Positions 51,329 through 64,000 of a DNA stretch of 64,000 nt are shown one piece after another. The DNA is from Archilochus colubris. Taxonomy: Eukaryota > Chordata > Aves > Apodiformes > Trochilidae. The stretch covers positions 15,962,609-16,026,608 of the forward strand of contig CM041084.1 of NCBI GenBank assembly GCA_023079485.1, read 5' to 3'. The translations under genes and the position numbers were made by a program. Numbering within the stretch: the stretch's first letter is position 1; every line of letters begins with the position of its first letter. Under the pieces are notes generated by a model that worked only from the letters and a program-made list of their open reading frames with translations, did no database searches and had not been told where the DNA came from.

Positions 51329-54300
51329 GTAAGTCTGTTAACTTGGAACAGAAATCATACTCCAGATCTCTGACCTTATAAAATAGTTTGTTTCAGCCTT
51401 GTGAATGCAGGATGCATTTCTCCTGGGCACAATAGCATCTTGGTCACATTGTCTAAGTAGGGAAATAAATATAAGGCTGAAATTAAAACCTTCAAAAGCA
51501 GCTAACAATTTTTCCCAACCATCTGACTTTGTTTTCGAAGCACCAGGCCAAAATAATGTTTTGATATATAACATTTCAAAGGTTGAAGACTGTTCTTTCC
51601 CTATTGAAATAGTACAGAATTAGCTCAACAGTTTATATAATTTGGACTACATTAATAAAGTGAAATTTTTTTCTAAAGTGAGATAAAAGGTTGGATAGTC
51701 TCTTCTCTCCCATATTGTTGATTTTTTTGCCTCCTATGAAACAGTGCAGATTTTTAAAAGTTGGGACATTCAGTTCTTTGACAGACTTTCACAGTACCAC
51801 ACTGTTTTTAAAAAAAAATTGTTTTTGATAGTCTCTTCTGTTAAATACAGTAGTTATAGAATACAATAAAAATAAGCTCTAAGAAAGCACATACATCAAA
51901 ACAAATATTCTTTCCACTGGAATTTACATCAACATCTGTTTTAAGTATCATTGCATATTTCACTTGACCTGTTATTTCTTTCAGTTGTACAGTCTCAGAA
52001 CAAAGTGAGTACAATGTAAGAAACTATCAAACTTCAGTAGGATCTAAATCTTAAATACAGACACGTTTTTGAGTTCAGCTAGAAATGTTCAATAAGTGGT
52101 CAAAAAAATTCCGCCATCTTTCACTGCCTAACATTAAAACAAAAAGTATGTGTACTGTGGCAAACATTAATTGGAAGACTAAATACTTTTTTTTTTCTGT
52201 TGCAACTTTCCTAACTCCTTGCTATGGCTTTTGTGTTCTGAAGTTCAACAATTACTGTTAGTTTTCTAATAATCCTATCTCCTATTTCCTATCTCATTCC
52301 ATTTCACTATTTAGTTGTGTGTCCTAATGCTGTTGTTACCTCCAAAGCCCTTGATTAGCTTTGTAATTACAATATATGATTGCATGGTAGTTTTTGTAAA
52401 ATATGTAAATGATCGAAACAAAGAAGCTCCTCCAGCTTGTAGTAAATATCTTGTTTTTCTAGGTTCTTGGTCAAGTTGCTCTGCCCCAGTTTTGGAAAAG
52501 TGTCTGATCTCAGGGTATAGCTATTTTCTCTCTGTCCACTATTCTTTAATCTGATAATGCCCTCAACAAGAGCCTTCAATTAATGTGGTGGCACTGGTAC
52601 TTTTCAAGAGGTAAAGCAACTGCTGCAGCAAATCTGCATGATTTGTTTTGTAATGAACTGCATCTTTTTAAAGACCTTCAAATGAAAGGTTTTACAAGGT
52701 GCATCTCACCCTTCTAAAAAGGCAGCCTGAGTTTGACTGGGAATTGCCAAAATTACAATTCAAAGACTCATAGTATAATGTCTGCTATTGTATTGTTTTC
52801 TCTGCCATTTCCACCGGCTTTGCCTTAACTAGCTTAAACAAGAAGAGTTCCTCTTATCCTCCCCTTTCCCTTTAAACATGACAGAGCCTTAGGATCATGC
52901 AGTATGTCTATTATAATGATTTTTTAGACTTAAAAACAAAAGCAAGATCCAGCTAAATACCATCTAGAAGGCTATAGTGCATCTTAAGGGGGAGAAGACT
53001 GCAGAGTAATACGAGTTTGTCACTTTCTCTCCTCCCCATTTCTTAGAACATTCTGCTGTCCAGATTTCCAGTGGAAACCTGGAAGAGGGGATGTGCTCTT
53101 CTGAGTAGAGGGTTCATCCAAACACTTTGTCCAAACACTAAACATGTTTCTAATGCTGGTATCGAATTCAGATCCATTATAGAGATAACATTTTAAGGAC
53201 CAGAATTCAGCTATAGAAAAATGTAGAATATTGCTCTCAGGAAAACCTTCCACTTTTTTAACTTCTCGAGGAGATTCCGTGTAAGCTGGGAAACTCCAGG
53301 CCTTTATGATCTTCATGAAGTTAGGCTGATTTTTTCATGTGACCAAGCACAAAAATAGGAAAGGACTACTGGATGTGACTCTTTAAGCCCTCTTCTGTAC
53401 TGTGGTGTATGGGCCACTGATTGTTGTCTTCTGAAGCTTTATTTAACGAATTGCTGTGTTAAAGAGGGGGGAAATCAGTATTGCTTTTTTATTATCTTGG
53501 TCCTTTTTAAATCCTGTATTTCAGCCCTTCAGCTTGATACACAGTTCTCCAATGTTTGGAAGGGTACTTGTGGGGCTTTTGTTCCCCAGCATCAGTGGGG
53601 AAACCGATGTTCTGTAGATCTTTCAGAAATGGCTGTGTGTTGAGAAGTTGCTTGCTATCACAACTGATCCTCTCCAATTGTATGACCTGAATTTCCTGAG
53701 CATTTTGGAGTAAAAGGGCAATTTGTCAGCTGGTATTTTTATAGATTCCCAAATATGAAAACCTGTTGACTTCAACAGAGCTGCTAATAAAAGCCCCTTT
53801 CCTGACAGGACTGGGCGTTGCACTAGGAAGCTTTCTTGAGGCATGGTAAGTAGCCCTGGGTACTGGCCTGCTCTGTTCAGTCAACTCATTCCGCAGATCC
53901 CATGTTTTGTAACAAGGCAGAAATCTGGGTACGTGTGTTTGTTTTCAGTAGGGAGACTCAAGGAGAAATGTTCTATTTTCCTGGATATGTAGAAAATGTG
54001 AGTGAACTCTGGTGTCTTAGATGGGCTTCCAAGATGGCTAGTGTACTTCTACTTGAAAAATGAAAAACTAGTCAAAATCTTATGACCTTGGAGATGAATC
54101 CACAACTTTTTTTTCCCCGCTCTCTTCTAAAGTTGGTTCTGAAACTGGGAAGGACTGTTGTAACTTCCTACAAAAAGAACTCTCTGAAACAGAGCGAATA
54201 ACTGCATTTACAGTAACAGTAATATCCATCAGGATTTGCTTTCATATTTAAGTATGTCTCAAAACTTGCAAGGTCAACTTTTGGGAATCCTTTCTGTTTC

Positions 54301-55475
54301 CCATTTTTAGGTTTTTACTCTTTAGCATAGCAAGGCAAGTTGTATGAAGTTGTTAATTGTGCACACACATGTATATCATAAATTTGGAGTAAAGAAAAGG
54401 GGGCTTTTCAGGTGGTGCTTGTATTGAATACACATATTGAGGAAAGTAGAGGATGCCTTTCACAGAACTTTTTCAGCAAGAATTATTTGCACTGAAAAAA
54501 CCCCAGAACCCAACCTAGTTCTAAATTATTAAAAGGATCAGTTTACAATGGAAATGCCAATTCGTAGTTTCACTTTAATAGCCAAATTTAATAGGCAAAG
54601 TTAACTTTTTGAAAGATCTGTAAAGACACCTTTCCCAGCATTTAGCTGTTTTCTTGAAAGAAGAAACAGAATTTTTCTCAGATTACACCAGTAAAAATGA
54701 AAAACCTTGAACATGGCATGTGTAGACTGGAGGAGGGGGCAAAACAGTGTGCACTCCATATTAAAAGGTAAGTGATATCACACTCTTCATTTGCAGATGG
54801 AGAGGGTGCATAATCTGAGTGTATCTGGGAGCAATATGGCAGGGAACTGATAATACATAGACAGCAGATGATTTTACCTTGAGAGGAAGACACAGAAAAA
54901 GTAGGAATAAAGAAATGAAAGGAAAATCAGAGACACAAATTTTCACGTTGAGGACAAAGGAGAAAGTGTTGCAGCAAGGGCAAGGGAAAAACAGATGCAC
55001 AAAAGCTGCCCATAAACCTCAGTAGGTAAAACCCCACTCAGGATTGGCTTTGAAATTATTCAGTTAACAAATCTGACAGTACTACACAAGAACACAACTA
55101 TAGTCACTCCTTGTACTTTAGTTCATTTGTTTCTTGATTCCACTTACACAGTAATGTATTCATTTTGTTAAAGGTTTTGAAATGGTGAATACAAAAATTA
55201 GTAATATAAATTCTAACCTCTTTCAGGTTTTTCTAGTGGTATTAAGCCTCAGAAAGTTCAACATTAATATTTAATAATTTTTAGAAGTACAAGATAAGCA
55301 GCAGTTGGATGCACTGACCTGCTGGATAAGGTCAAAACTGTTACTTTCCAATCTCTGAGTTAGTGCAGAAGAGATGGATAGCAAATCTCAAGCATTTCCA
55401 GCATTTTTCTCAATACTTAGCAGTGACTTTTCAACAAAAGGCAGAGCACTAGTACTATGGGAAAATTATACTGGC

Positions 55476-55501
55476 AAAAAAAAAAAAAAAAAAAAAAAAA
55501 A
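55476..55501. repeat. 26-A homopolymer
   Basis: This is the longest homopolymer in the window, followed by A/G-rich text. No retrocopy, CR1 or AATAAA was recognised just before it, so it is listed as simple sequence. Confidence 0.85.
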
Positions 55502-56300
55502 GGAAAAGCAGCATAGAAAATAGGAAAATGGAATGAAAGTAAAGGAATAGAGATGCATGAGTTTGTGGGAATAGGACTAACCTTCCACCTGCTGGGTCAG
55601 TGGACTGCACTGTAGCTGATGTGGAGTGTGAGGAGGTCAGTGGGATGCAGAGGGAGGTAGAGGTGTGTCTGGCTGTGTGCTGTCAGCTTCAGTGTGGCTG
55701 AGCTTGTGACCCACTGCTGATGTCATCCTGCAGAGACCTGCTTACCTTCTGGCTAACACTTAACAGCATTCTTGGCTTTAGGTCATCTTAGCTTGTGTGC
55801 TACTTTGCAGCTAGAGTTGGCTCTGTGAGTTTTCCTGTCACTGCATCCTAGCTAACCAAGAGTGACATGAGGCAGTACAAGGAAGAATTCATTTGTTTAA
55901 TAGTTCCAAGTCTGTTAGCTTGATCATAAGTGCTACTCCTGCTTTGACTGTAATAGTCACTGCCAACAAACATTCTTATTCTTGCACTTTTAGCTTTCTT
56001 TAATTTGTAGGTAAAACATTGATCAAATATTTTTTGAGATTAAAAAAAACCAAATTTATTTGCATAACTACCAAATGGCTTACTGTTCTGCAGTAATTAT
56101 AAACCACAATGATCAGCCAAGACATTATACTCTTTCAGCATAGCTTTGCTTTCACAGCAATTATTATGTTTATTCTTGTGTTATGTTTGTTTTGTTTCTG
56201 GTATGAAAATTACTGGTAAATGTATATTTTATACTAGCATAGCCTGTAAGTTCTCTTAATTTGTGCAGTGTATGTGTATATCCATACCCTGTGTGCATTG

Positions 56301-56327
56301 TTATATATAAATATATATATGTATGTA
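56301..56327. repeat. AT dinucleotide tract
   Basis: An imperfect TA/AT microsatellite runs into GTATGTAG. A similar shorter tract is at 8238-8260. It may vary in length between individuals. Confidence 0.75.
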
Positions 56328-57639
56328 GCATATAAGGCAGAGCTGTTCAGAGACCTCTTTTCCTTGAAAATACATTTGTTCTGTTTATTTGATGCTAAAT
56401 GTAAATACTGTTGTGGCAAAGTCATCATCTTACAATCTTTCTAAGGTTTAAAACCCATTTTACTTTCAATTTTGATTTACCATATGTGATTGGCATTGTA
56501 CGAGCAAGAGGAAATATTTAACTGCAGCCAAACGGTGTTCATTAAAACAAGATGTAACCCAGTTTATCTGCAGATGAATGTCCTGTGAACTGAAGATCGT
56601 GTTCTGCCAACAAAATAATTTAAACGGGCTAAAAGAATGAATGCTTTGTACCACTTGCATTTGAAGACCAAACATTTGGGATAAATGAATAGCAGGACTC
56701 TTTTGCTTGTTATAATTGCTGCACAACCTTAACCATGCATTTCTTCTCAGTATTTTTCTGCGTTCATATTTGAAACTTGATTGCCCACCTGCAGGTAGTT
56801 ATGAGTGAAATAAAAACTGGAACTAGTCCTGTAGAGTGAAATTAGCACATTAGCATCTTTGTTCAGAAGTCTTCCATCCTTACAAATACTCACTTCCTGC
56901 CATCACAGAGAAATTAAGGAAAACTGAAGGTGAATGACATTTGAGTCAGTCACATGAGACAAAAATGGAAAATGGATCTTGTAAGCTCCTACTCTGTCTT
57001 TCACTGCAAGACTATCATTCAATATCCAAATTTGCTTGGTAGAGATAGTTATGTGGTGATGTTATGAGAGGATTCAATTAGATCACCTTATGTTGTCTAT
57101 AGCATACGTATAGCTAATGTCTGATCTACAAAACCCTATGGGATGAAAACCTGCCAAACAGTATAGTTGTCAATTGCTACTTTAAGCTGTTCATCACTAA
57201 GATATCAGGAGTGTTTAATACAGTTACTGTAATGCAGATCATTGTACATCACAGTTTAAAAAAAAGCTTACTGAAGTATAACAGAGTTTAAGGGAGAGTA
57301 TAACTTCATTGTGATAAGAAACTAGAACAGAGCTGCTGGATATAATTTTAGACTGTGAAACATTTAAATAAGATTCTTGATGGAAATACTGTTGAAAGAA
57401 AGTCAGCAAAAGTTAAACATTTTAATCTAGTCCTGGACTCTTCCAAAGAGTTTGAGGAAGTTCCTGCTATGACACTGGTTTTGGACTTTGTAAATGATAT
57501 AATTTAGGTGAAGCCACCAAAACTGAATATAAACATATTTGTTAAAATACATACAAAATAATAAAGTGTGTTTAATGCTTGCATTGTTATAGCATATTGG
57601 CTACTCTGAAATCTTTCTAAAATGAATAAAAATACCTAC

Positions 57640-58010
57640 TTCCTAAGCTTCAACTGCATTTGTGTTTCCTATTTCATTTTCCCCATTTATGTCCTGGTCC
57701 TGCTTCATTGTTGTTTCAAGACCCTGTTCCATGACTATTTTCTTTTCAACTTCCTCTCACTTCTTACCACGCTACGTATAGTTGGTGTTTCTTCTTTTCT
57801 CATTGCTCTGTGTGCTCCATGTTGCCTTATGGTTGGTTTTTTTGTTTTGTTTTGTTTTTTTCACTTTGTCACTGCTTTTATTCCTTCCCATCGGATTTCC
57901 TTCTCTTTACTCTCTGTCCTCTTTTAGTGTCTTATTTGTTCCTTCCAGATAAACACCTATTTCCTTTCTCTCTCTGCTTCAGTTTAGTGACACTATATTG
58001 GCCTGAGAAC
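57640..58010. other. Pyrimidine-rich block, unassigned
   Basis: For about 370 bases the + strand is strongly biased to T and C, giving spurious open frames of hydrophobic residues (57622-57927). A similar block lies at about 35270-35760. No family or repeat was recognised in either. Confidence 0.5.
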
Positions 58011-61007
58011 ATCTACCCCATTATTTTGTGTCTCTGCACTTTGAAACCTTAGGCTGCATGTGTACAAATACTTCCAACACAGAGTTTTATTAGTTATGAG
58101 TGAGTCATAATATGAAGTTTCCTGTCAAATAATTTCTGGCTTTGCTCTAGGGACGGTCTGCTAAAATTCCTGGTGAAACTCAAGTTGGGAGCTTCATGTG
58201 GTTTCATTGCTGCTACTGATGTCCCACATCTTTTCATTATGTTCAGGTGTAGCCAAAAAAAGCCAAGAACAGTCATAGTAAAAAGGAAGATTTTTAACAA
58301 AACACAGAAACTTCAGAACTCCTTCACTTGTTGTCAGCATTAAACCTCAACTTGTAGACATTTTGATTTATTGATTTATTGATGTGAACTGTTTTTTTGA
58401 TCAGTAGGGCCTTTTTTTTTTTTCAGGAGATTACATTTATAGCCTATTGAAAGCCATGGAAATGGAAATGTAGAAAAACTTTTCATAGATATCAGGTCAT
58501 GTAAGAAGCCTCTTAGCACAGAGGAGAAAGAAATAGAACCTGGAAGCCAGCCTGACATTCTGTGTCCAGTTTTAGGGAGTTTGTCACTCAAAGAATTGGA
58601 AGCTTTTAAGGTCAGGAGAGTAAAAAGGATCCAACACTTTCACTCTCAGCTCACAAAACTGGCAGCACTTCTAAGGCACCAGATGTGGTCAGCCAAGCAA
58701 TGCTCACCTTAGAGGACTTTCCAGTCTACTAAAACTGCATGGTAACTTTAAATAGAATTCAGAGAAGTCTTCCAAATTAATATTTTAAAGCATAAGTCCT
58801 CTAGAAAAAAGGTACCAAGAAATGATTCTCCAAAACAGTATTCTGCTGCTGGCAGAAAAAAAAGCATTGGATCCATTTCCTGATTGGGAAAGCTTTTCAG
58901 TGTAACCAGATAGGCAGGAGAGTTTTGACCTCTCCTTTGTTTGGTACATCAGTTACACATGAAAGATTGTAAAATATCTCTTGAATAATTTCTTCACGTT
59001 CTGAGGAAAGGAGTGCTTCATGGAGACTCTTTGAAATATTTATATGTGAGGCTTATTTGTCCAGATTCCAAAGAAAATTTCAATGAGATGTAGATTGTAA
59101 AATATCTGTATAAATCTAGGCCTTAATTTATAATATCTTTGTGAACAAAAAACCATATATATAACCTTGTTTTTCTGTAAAAGCTTACAAATGATTATAA
59201 AAAAATGTTTTCCAAGGAGACAGAGACTTATTGGCTTCCTGTAGGTTAACATAAAGTCTTAAATAGATCTATTGTATTAGCATAATGTCAGAGAAGACAC
59301 AAAATTACAAGAGTACCTATAGTCTTACAGTGTCTTTTCAGCTACAATTATAGACATTTAAAAAAAGTACAAAACCTTCTTTAAAACCCAGCTTCAAGGG
59401 CATTGGCAACTGTAACTGTAAGTGCAGAAAAATACTGAGATCATGTTCGTGGTAGCGATTCTTAGAAATTCTAGGTTAAGATTGATCAAATGGAATTTAA
59501 AAACTGTATTTAATACCAAAGAGATCTTCCATCCAGCTTGGTCAGGTCAATGCTAACAAATAGTGGAAGAATTTCCTATAGGTAATTTAAAGTGCATGTA
59601 ATATTTCAGTGTCTTTTTAGGTTCTTTTCTAGCAGTGTAGTTTTCAACATGTAAGCTAAATCCTGGTATGGTGGTGTGTGCCTCAATACAATAGGTACTG
59701 TCAAGAGAATTTTAGAGTAGCTTACATAGCTGAATTTTTTCCTACTTATGAGGTATTAAACAATAATACTTTGTTTTTTTGGCTGTTCTAAGATGAGGAA
59801 GCGGTTGAGTGTGGTAGGTGCATTTTTCTTCTTCAATTTAACTTTTCTTTCTTAGGTTATGTTTTCACTCCATTTAATGATTTCCTTTCCTATTTTTCCT
59901 TTGTGCTTCTCAGAGGAAATTGAAGGTACATGTACAAAAGTTTCCCTGCATAGCCCAATAATTTTATTTAGAGAACATATGTTTAGAATTAAAATGAATA
60001 TAGTCCAATGTTTCTAAGAGATGTTATACATACAGTGCTTTTATATTGCCACCAAACACATTGAATAGTAGTTTAAAGTAGATAAAAGATACCAGAATAT
60101 TCCTGGTTGCTTTGTGTAAAGATCAGCAATCTGAACTGTTGTTTTAAACTGCTTTTTCTCTCTTGGACTTCTGGAAGGTGTATAGAGAAAAGTAGTATCA
60201 TAAAATAATATTAGCAAAACTTGGGTGGGCTGGGATTGAAAGAGATGGTTCCAACTTAATTACATGGCCATGAGAGGTCTTGGATTTCTAATTAATACTG
60301 ACAAAGTATTTCTCTGAGATGATAGAAAGTTCATCCACGTAGTATCATCTTTACTGTTTTCCCTCTGAGTGTAGCCGGTTACTGTTATGCTTGCAGCATA
60401 TGTTAAAGTAATAACAGCTGATCTCTAGCATTTTTTTTTTTTTTAAACTTAGGAGGCCTTTGTTTATAAAGGAATTAGAAATTATAGCTCGTATTTTTGA
60501 TCAAAGGGCCTCTGGCATGTAAAAATATACATTGTAGCTATTTTATATCAAATGAGAGGATGTGTTTTTGATCAAAAACCTTTCTGTCTAATCCAGTGAG
60601 CCAAAACTTAAAGCTGAAGTCTGATAATGTAAAATTTACCAAAAAAGCTTGATTTACATCAAATATGTTTTGCTTTCTTTTAAGTGGCATATTTTCTATT
60701 AACTGATAAATTGTGAATAATAGTGTTAGAATTCTTTTTAGAATGTTTGCTGTCATCACAATTTTTGCTTGAAACAGTTAAAAGATCGGTGTGCATGCTG
60801 CAAAATTGCAGAATATCTCCAGCTAAAATATAAAACAATAAATGTTGTTTTATGTTTTTAAGAAAATGGCTTATTGAAGGCTTTTTAATGGTGTGCTTTG
60901 TACAGTTGTTATGGTCTAAGTAATTTCTTCTGTATTTTTTGCTGGGCTTCTAACTATTCTACTTTATTTCTTGGCTCTTATTCTGTATGCTTTTACCCTT
61001 CGTCCAG

Positions 61008-61049
61008 AAGATGCTGAATGTGCTGGTCACAACAGTGGATCCTATCTAG
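61008..61049 (+). other. MPP7: Candidate cassette exon at the SH3-HOOK boundary of MPP7
   Basis: The unit has a TTCTAAC branch-point match (A at 60953), a T/C-rich tract, the tandem acceptor CAGAAG (AG at 61006-61007 and 61009-61010) and the donor CTAG|GTGAGC. The preceding MPP7 exon ends with one base, T. With the second acceptor the exon is 39 bases (61011-61049). It then reads YAECAGHNSGSYL and leaves one base, so the frame is kept. With the first acceptor it is 42 bases and the junction codon is TAA, a stop. Only the MPP7-compatible frame is open through the unit. CAG is normally preferred over AAG in such tandem acceptors, which argues for a poison exon or a decoy. I do not recall this peptide in any MPP protein. 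It is inferred from splice signals only. Confidence 0.35.
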
Positions 61050-64000
61050 GTGAGCAATTGGTTACAAAAGACAATTTCTTTCTTTCTTTCAGCTTCTTTT
61101 CCCTGGAACTACTGTGTCCACTTTGCTTTTGGGGGTAATCTGCATTCAAATGTCCTTACTCTGCATGACGAAAGCATGAACATTAAGGTTTTAAAAATGG
61201 CTCATTGGATTTGACATAAAGGGTTTATGTAGTGTATGCTGTTATCTGGTTAAACATAAGCTTCTAAAAGACTGGTCTGTTCTTTAAGTAAAAAAAAAAA
61301 AAAAATTTAGGAAAAATATGGACTTTTAAAGGATGTTAAGTAGGCTATGTGTTTAATGAAACAAAAAGGTTACTGTATTGTGAAAAGTTTGAATAAGTCT
61401 TTAACGATGCATTTTCAAGGTTTTATGCAAGTTTTGCTTATGCTTTACTTCTTTGTATATGTCTAACTATTTGGGGATGATTCAGTGAGAGTACAGAGCA
61501 AATTTGCAGGCACCGTTTCTTTTTCCACATTACAAAATAAAATAAGTCATAATAGCTCACTAGCTTAAATTTAGCTTTAAATCTAGTGTGAGCTCAATGT
61601 ATCATTGAAGGGAGGGGGAAAGAGGAGGGGAAGGAGTCCTTTGGCTTCAGCTTCAAGATTCCGAATTTCAAACAAAAGTAACATTTTAAAAAGGTGAATG
61701 TTCCATGATATGTTTCAACTTTTTAATTTGTGCCATTTTAAAAGCTATGTAAAAATATTTTAGTTGAAACTGTCCAGAATTCCTGCCAGCTGAGGGGCTG
61801 GCTGGAGCGGATTTTGTGGCAACCAGCCCTTTTCCCAAGGCTTTCATCCTCCTACTACAAGAGGAATGGGAAGAAACTTGTTAAAGTGCTTTAGTACATC
61901 GAAGCCACTGGGTTCACTGAAACACCCTAGACTAGAACTGTAAATTGGAGGTGGTTTTCATATTGCACTATGCTTGTTTCAAATGTAGAGAGACTACATC
62001 AGGAATGCACAAACTGGATAACTGAAAAAACTTTCACCTCTTTGCAGAACCGTAGTGTGGTATAATTTTATCACGTGTTTGTGGAACCAGTGGTCATTTG
62101 ATTATGCTGTTCTTATATTTTTTTAGGTAATTGGCTAAATCAATGTTGAATTGTAATTATATTGATAGATTGAAGTAGGCTTGGGAAATTATGTGATTCC
62201 AGATGAACTGCATTTTCCTTATCAAATCATCTCTTTGAAACAGAAAAGATATCTCCCCCCATTTTTTTGTTCTGTCTGCAAATACAGTTTGTGTAAATTC
62301 TGAAGATGAGACTATCACTGTTTTGCAATCAATTCTTAGTGGGCTTCATTTGGGAAAGGTGGCAAAACAGAATCCAAACAAAATCTTGGTGTTTTAACCC
62401 TTTTAGTGAAACATTTTTGTCTACTGCTGCCAAAAAGGCTCAGTCATTCACAAAGGAGATCTCTTGAGGAAGAAGTTACAGTTGTCCTAGATACAAAGAA
62501 CAAAAAGACGAGGTCGGGTTTAGTTTACTTAGGCAAAACTTAACAAAAATTATTGGAGAACTACTGTATATTTCAGGCAATGGTTTATCTTTTGAGGGTT
62601 GCTGTGCAGTGGGGTGCTGCCATCAACCCAGAGATGGTGCTTTCACTCTTCTTATGGTGGGTCTTTGCTGTTTGGATGTGAGATGTCAGAGGAGTGCCAT
62701 AAGACAGAAAAACAGGGAGAAAAAGAATTGTCTAAAGTTAAGGGCCAGGTTTGGGGTGAAGACACAAGTGTATTCACTGGTTGTGAATAGTAAGCAGTTT
62801 GGTTTAGATATTAGAGGTTTCTTGGAGGTTTCATTCTTCTCTTTCAATAGGAATTATTCATTAAGAATTCTCATAGCTTAAGATCAAGCAGGTGGGCTTT
62901 TGAACATTGATGTTATTGCCCTTTTGCATATGGTAGCAGAACACAGTGATTTGTAATTCACAGTGTCTTGTACACTCCAGTATCTCCTTGTTTCACAAAC
63001 CAGTCAGACCCCAATCCTATTCAGCTTTTCTCCTAAATTATTTTTCAATTGTATTTTCTCAAGGAACAAAATGATGTGGAATAACTTTCTGGGCTGGACA
63101 AATGCCACTGCCAAAATGGTAATAATTTGAACGAAACTTGTTGACCCTCTGCAGGGAGGACACAAAACTCCTACCTATGTGCTGTGCAAGATATAAAACT
63201 CAGTCTATAAGGTAAAGGAGTTCTGGACAAACAGAGTTTATAAATCCTCTGCTACATACACAGGAGCCAATACCATACCTGACTGCTGCAGTCCACCTTC
63301 CTGCTTAGCAGAGCCACTTTCTTTTCCACTGCTCTGAGTATATATATTCCTTCAATCCCAAGAGTATTGGAGGTCTTCAAACAATTTTTCTCCAGCCTGT
63401 TGCTTTTTGGGAGAGTGAGAAAACATATAATGTCCCACCTGTGTTTTGCATTACTATTTTTTGAAGTGAATCCCAAACATCCCAATTGGTAGACCTTTAT
63501 TACATGCCTTGATTACTAAGTAATTAAGAATTCCTAGGCAATTCTCTTCATTATGTATACATGAAGTCTTTATGAAACATATTGCACTGAAAAAAAACCC
63601 CAAAATATTGTCAATGGAGGCCTTGGATCACACTAAAAGGTTCAGGGTGTTTTAGTGCCACCTGAGTAACTTTCTATATGGTGTGACCTGTTACAAGACC
63701 AAGATAGTCTGGATCAGTTTAACTGCTGATGGAGGAGGTGACCTGTATTGTCTTGTATGTATTCACACATATGGACAGTTAGTATAAGGTAAGTTGAAGT
63801 ATGAAATTGTTGGTATGTCTAAATTCTAGAAATGGTTTTCAAAGTATGAGTACACTGATTACTTCCTAAAACTAAAATGACTAAGTCATCTTGCATGCCA
63901 GTTTTGATAGTATGTAATGAAATCAAGTGAACTGCAACAATTCTAATATCAATTAATGAATTTTCAATTGATTTTATGGCTTGTTATGGGCTTAGGACTC

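Larger units (their letters stand above)
51329..64000 (+). other. MPP7: MPP7 intron (partial), at least 12.7 kb
   Basis: This phase 1 intron starts GTAAGT and is not closed within the window. It contains two exon-like units, a weak 20-base one (51985-52004) and a stronger one (61008-61049). It also has a 26-A run (55476-55501), an AT dinucleotide tract (56301-56327), a pyrimidine-rich block (about 57640-58010), a 14-T run (60431-60444) and a 16-A run (61290-61305). No clear CR1 or LTR copy was recognised, in contrast to the earlier introns. Confidence 0.8.

Noticed and set aside
55476..55501. 26-A run as the tail of a processed retrocopy
   Set aside because: No coding-like sequence, polyadenylation signal or target duplication was found with it.
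57622..57927. 101-codon + strand frame rich in F, L and C
   Set aside because: It is a by-product of a pyrimidine-rich block.
60184..60245. Possible CR1 tip (ATCATAAAATAATA, then a GGGTGGGCTGGGATTG-like stretch)
   Set aside because: The match is too weak and lacks the following CR1 landmarks.

Overview
The window looks like nuclear DNA of a bird. It is AT-rich, intron-dominated sequence with canonical GT-AG introns. It carries at least eight fragments of the CR1 LINE family, several ending in the ATTCTATG-type 3' tip typical of birds and other sauropsids, plus avian-type endogenous retrovirus LTRs. No Alu or L1 elements were seen. The order of bird cannot be fixed from the sequence alone.

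One protein-coding gene is supported, on the + strand: the middle part of MPP7, a membrane palmitoylated protein of the p55/PALS class of MAGUK scaffolds. Eight exons can be placed to the base: 20286-20363, 25201-25281, 40072-40203, 46990-47071, 48008-48093, 49902-49976, 50540-50736 and 51264-51328. Together they give 796 coding bases in one continuous frame. They encode the end of the first L27 domain, the second L27 domain, an acidic linker, the whole PDZ domain, the whole SH3 domain and the start of the HOOK segment. The start codon and first L27 exon lie upstream of the window. The rest of HOOK and the guanylate-kinase-like domain lie downstream.

Layout: 1-20285 is intron with a solo LTR (3244-3563, with a 6-bp target duplication), CR1 pieces, one older LTR (15165-15498) and an unassigned GC-rich block near 19.05-19.35 kb. 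From 20286 to 40203 there are three small L27/linker exons separated by introns of 4.8 and 14.8 kb, with CR1 insertions at 22.5 and 27.4 kb. From 40204 to 46989 is an intron with a second LTR of the same family as the 15-kb copy and a CR1. From 46990 to 51328, PDZ, SH3 and early HOOK exons are packed within 4.3 kb. From 51329 to 64000 is an intron of at least 12.7 kb.

The observation most worth checking is in that last intron, at 61008-61049. It is a small exon-like unit with a TTCTAAC branch-point match, a pyrimidine tract, a tandem CAG/AAG acceptor and a CTAG|GTGAGC donor. One acceptor choice keeps MPP7 in frame and adds 13 residues at the SH3-HOOK boundary; the other creates an immediate stop. 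Other observations are a perfect 28-bp palindrome, a GC-rich block bounded by inverted 10-mers, and a fairly complete CR1 copy with a single recognisable nonsense change. No bacterial, CRISPR, operon or RNA-gene signal was seen, and no convincing new multi-gene system.
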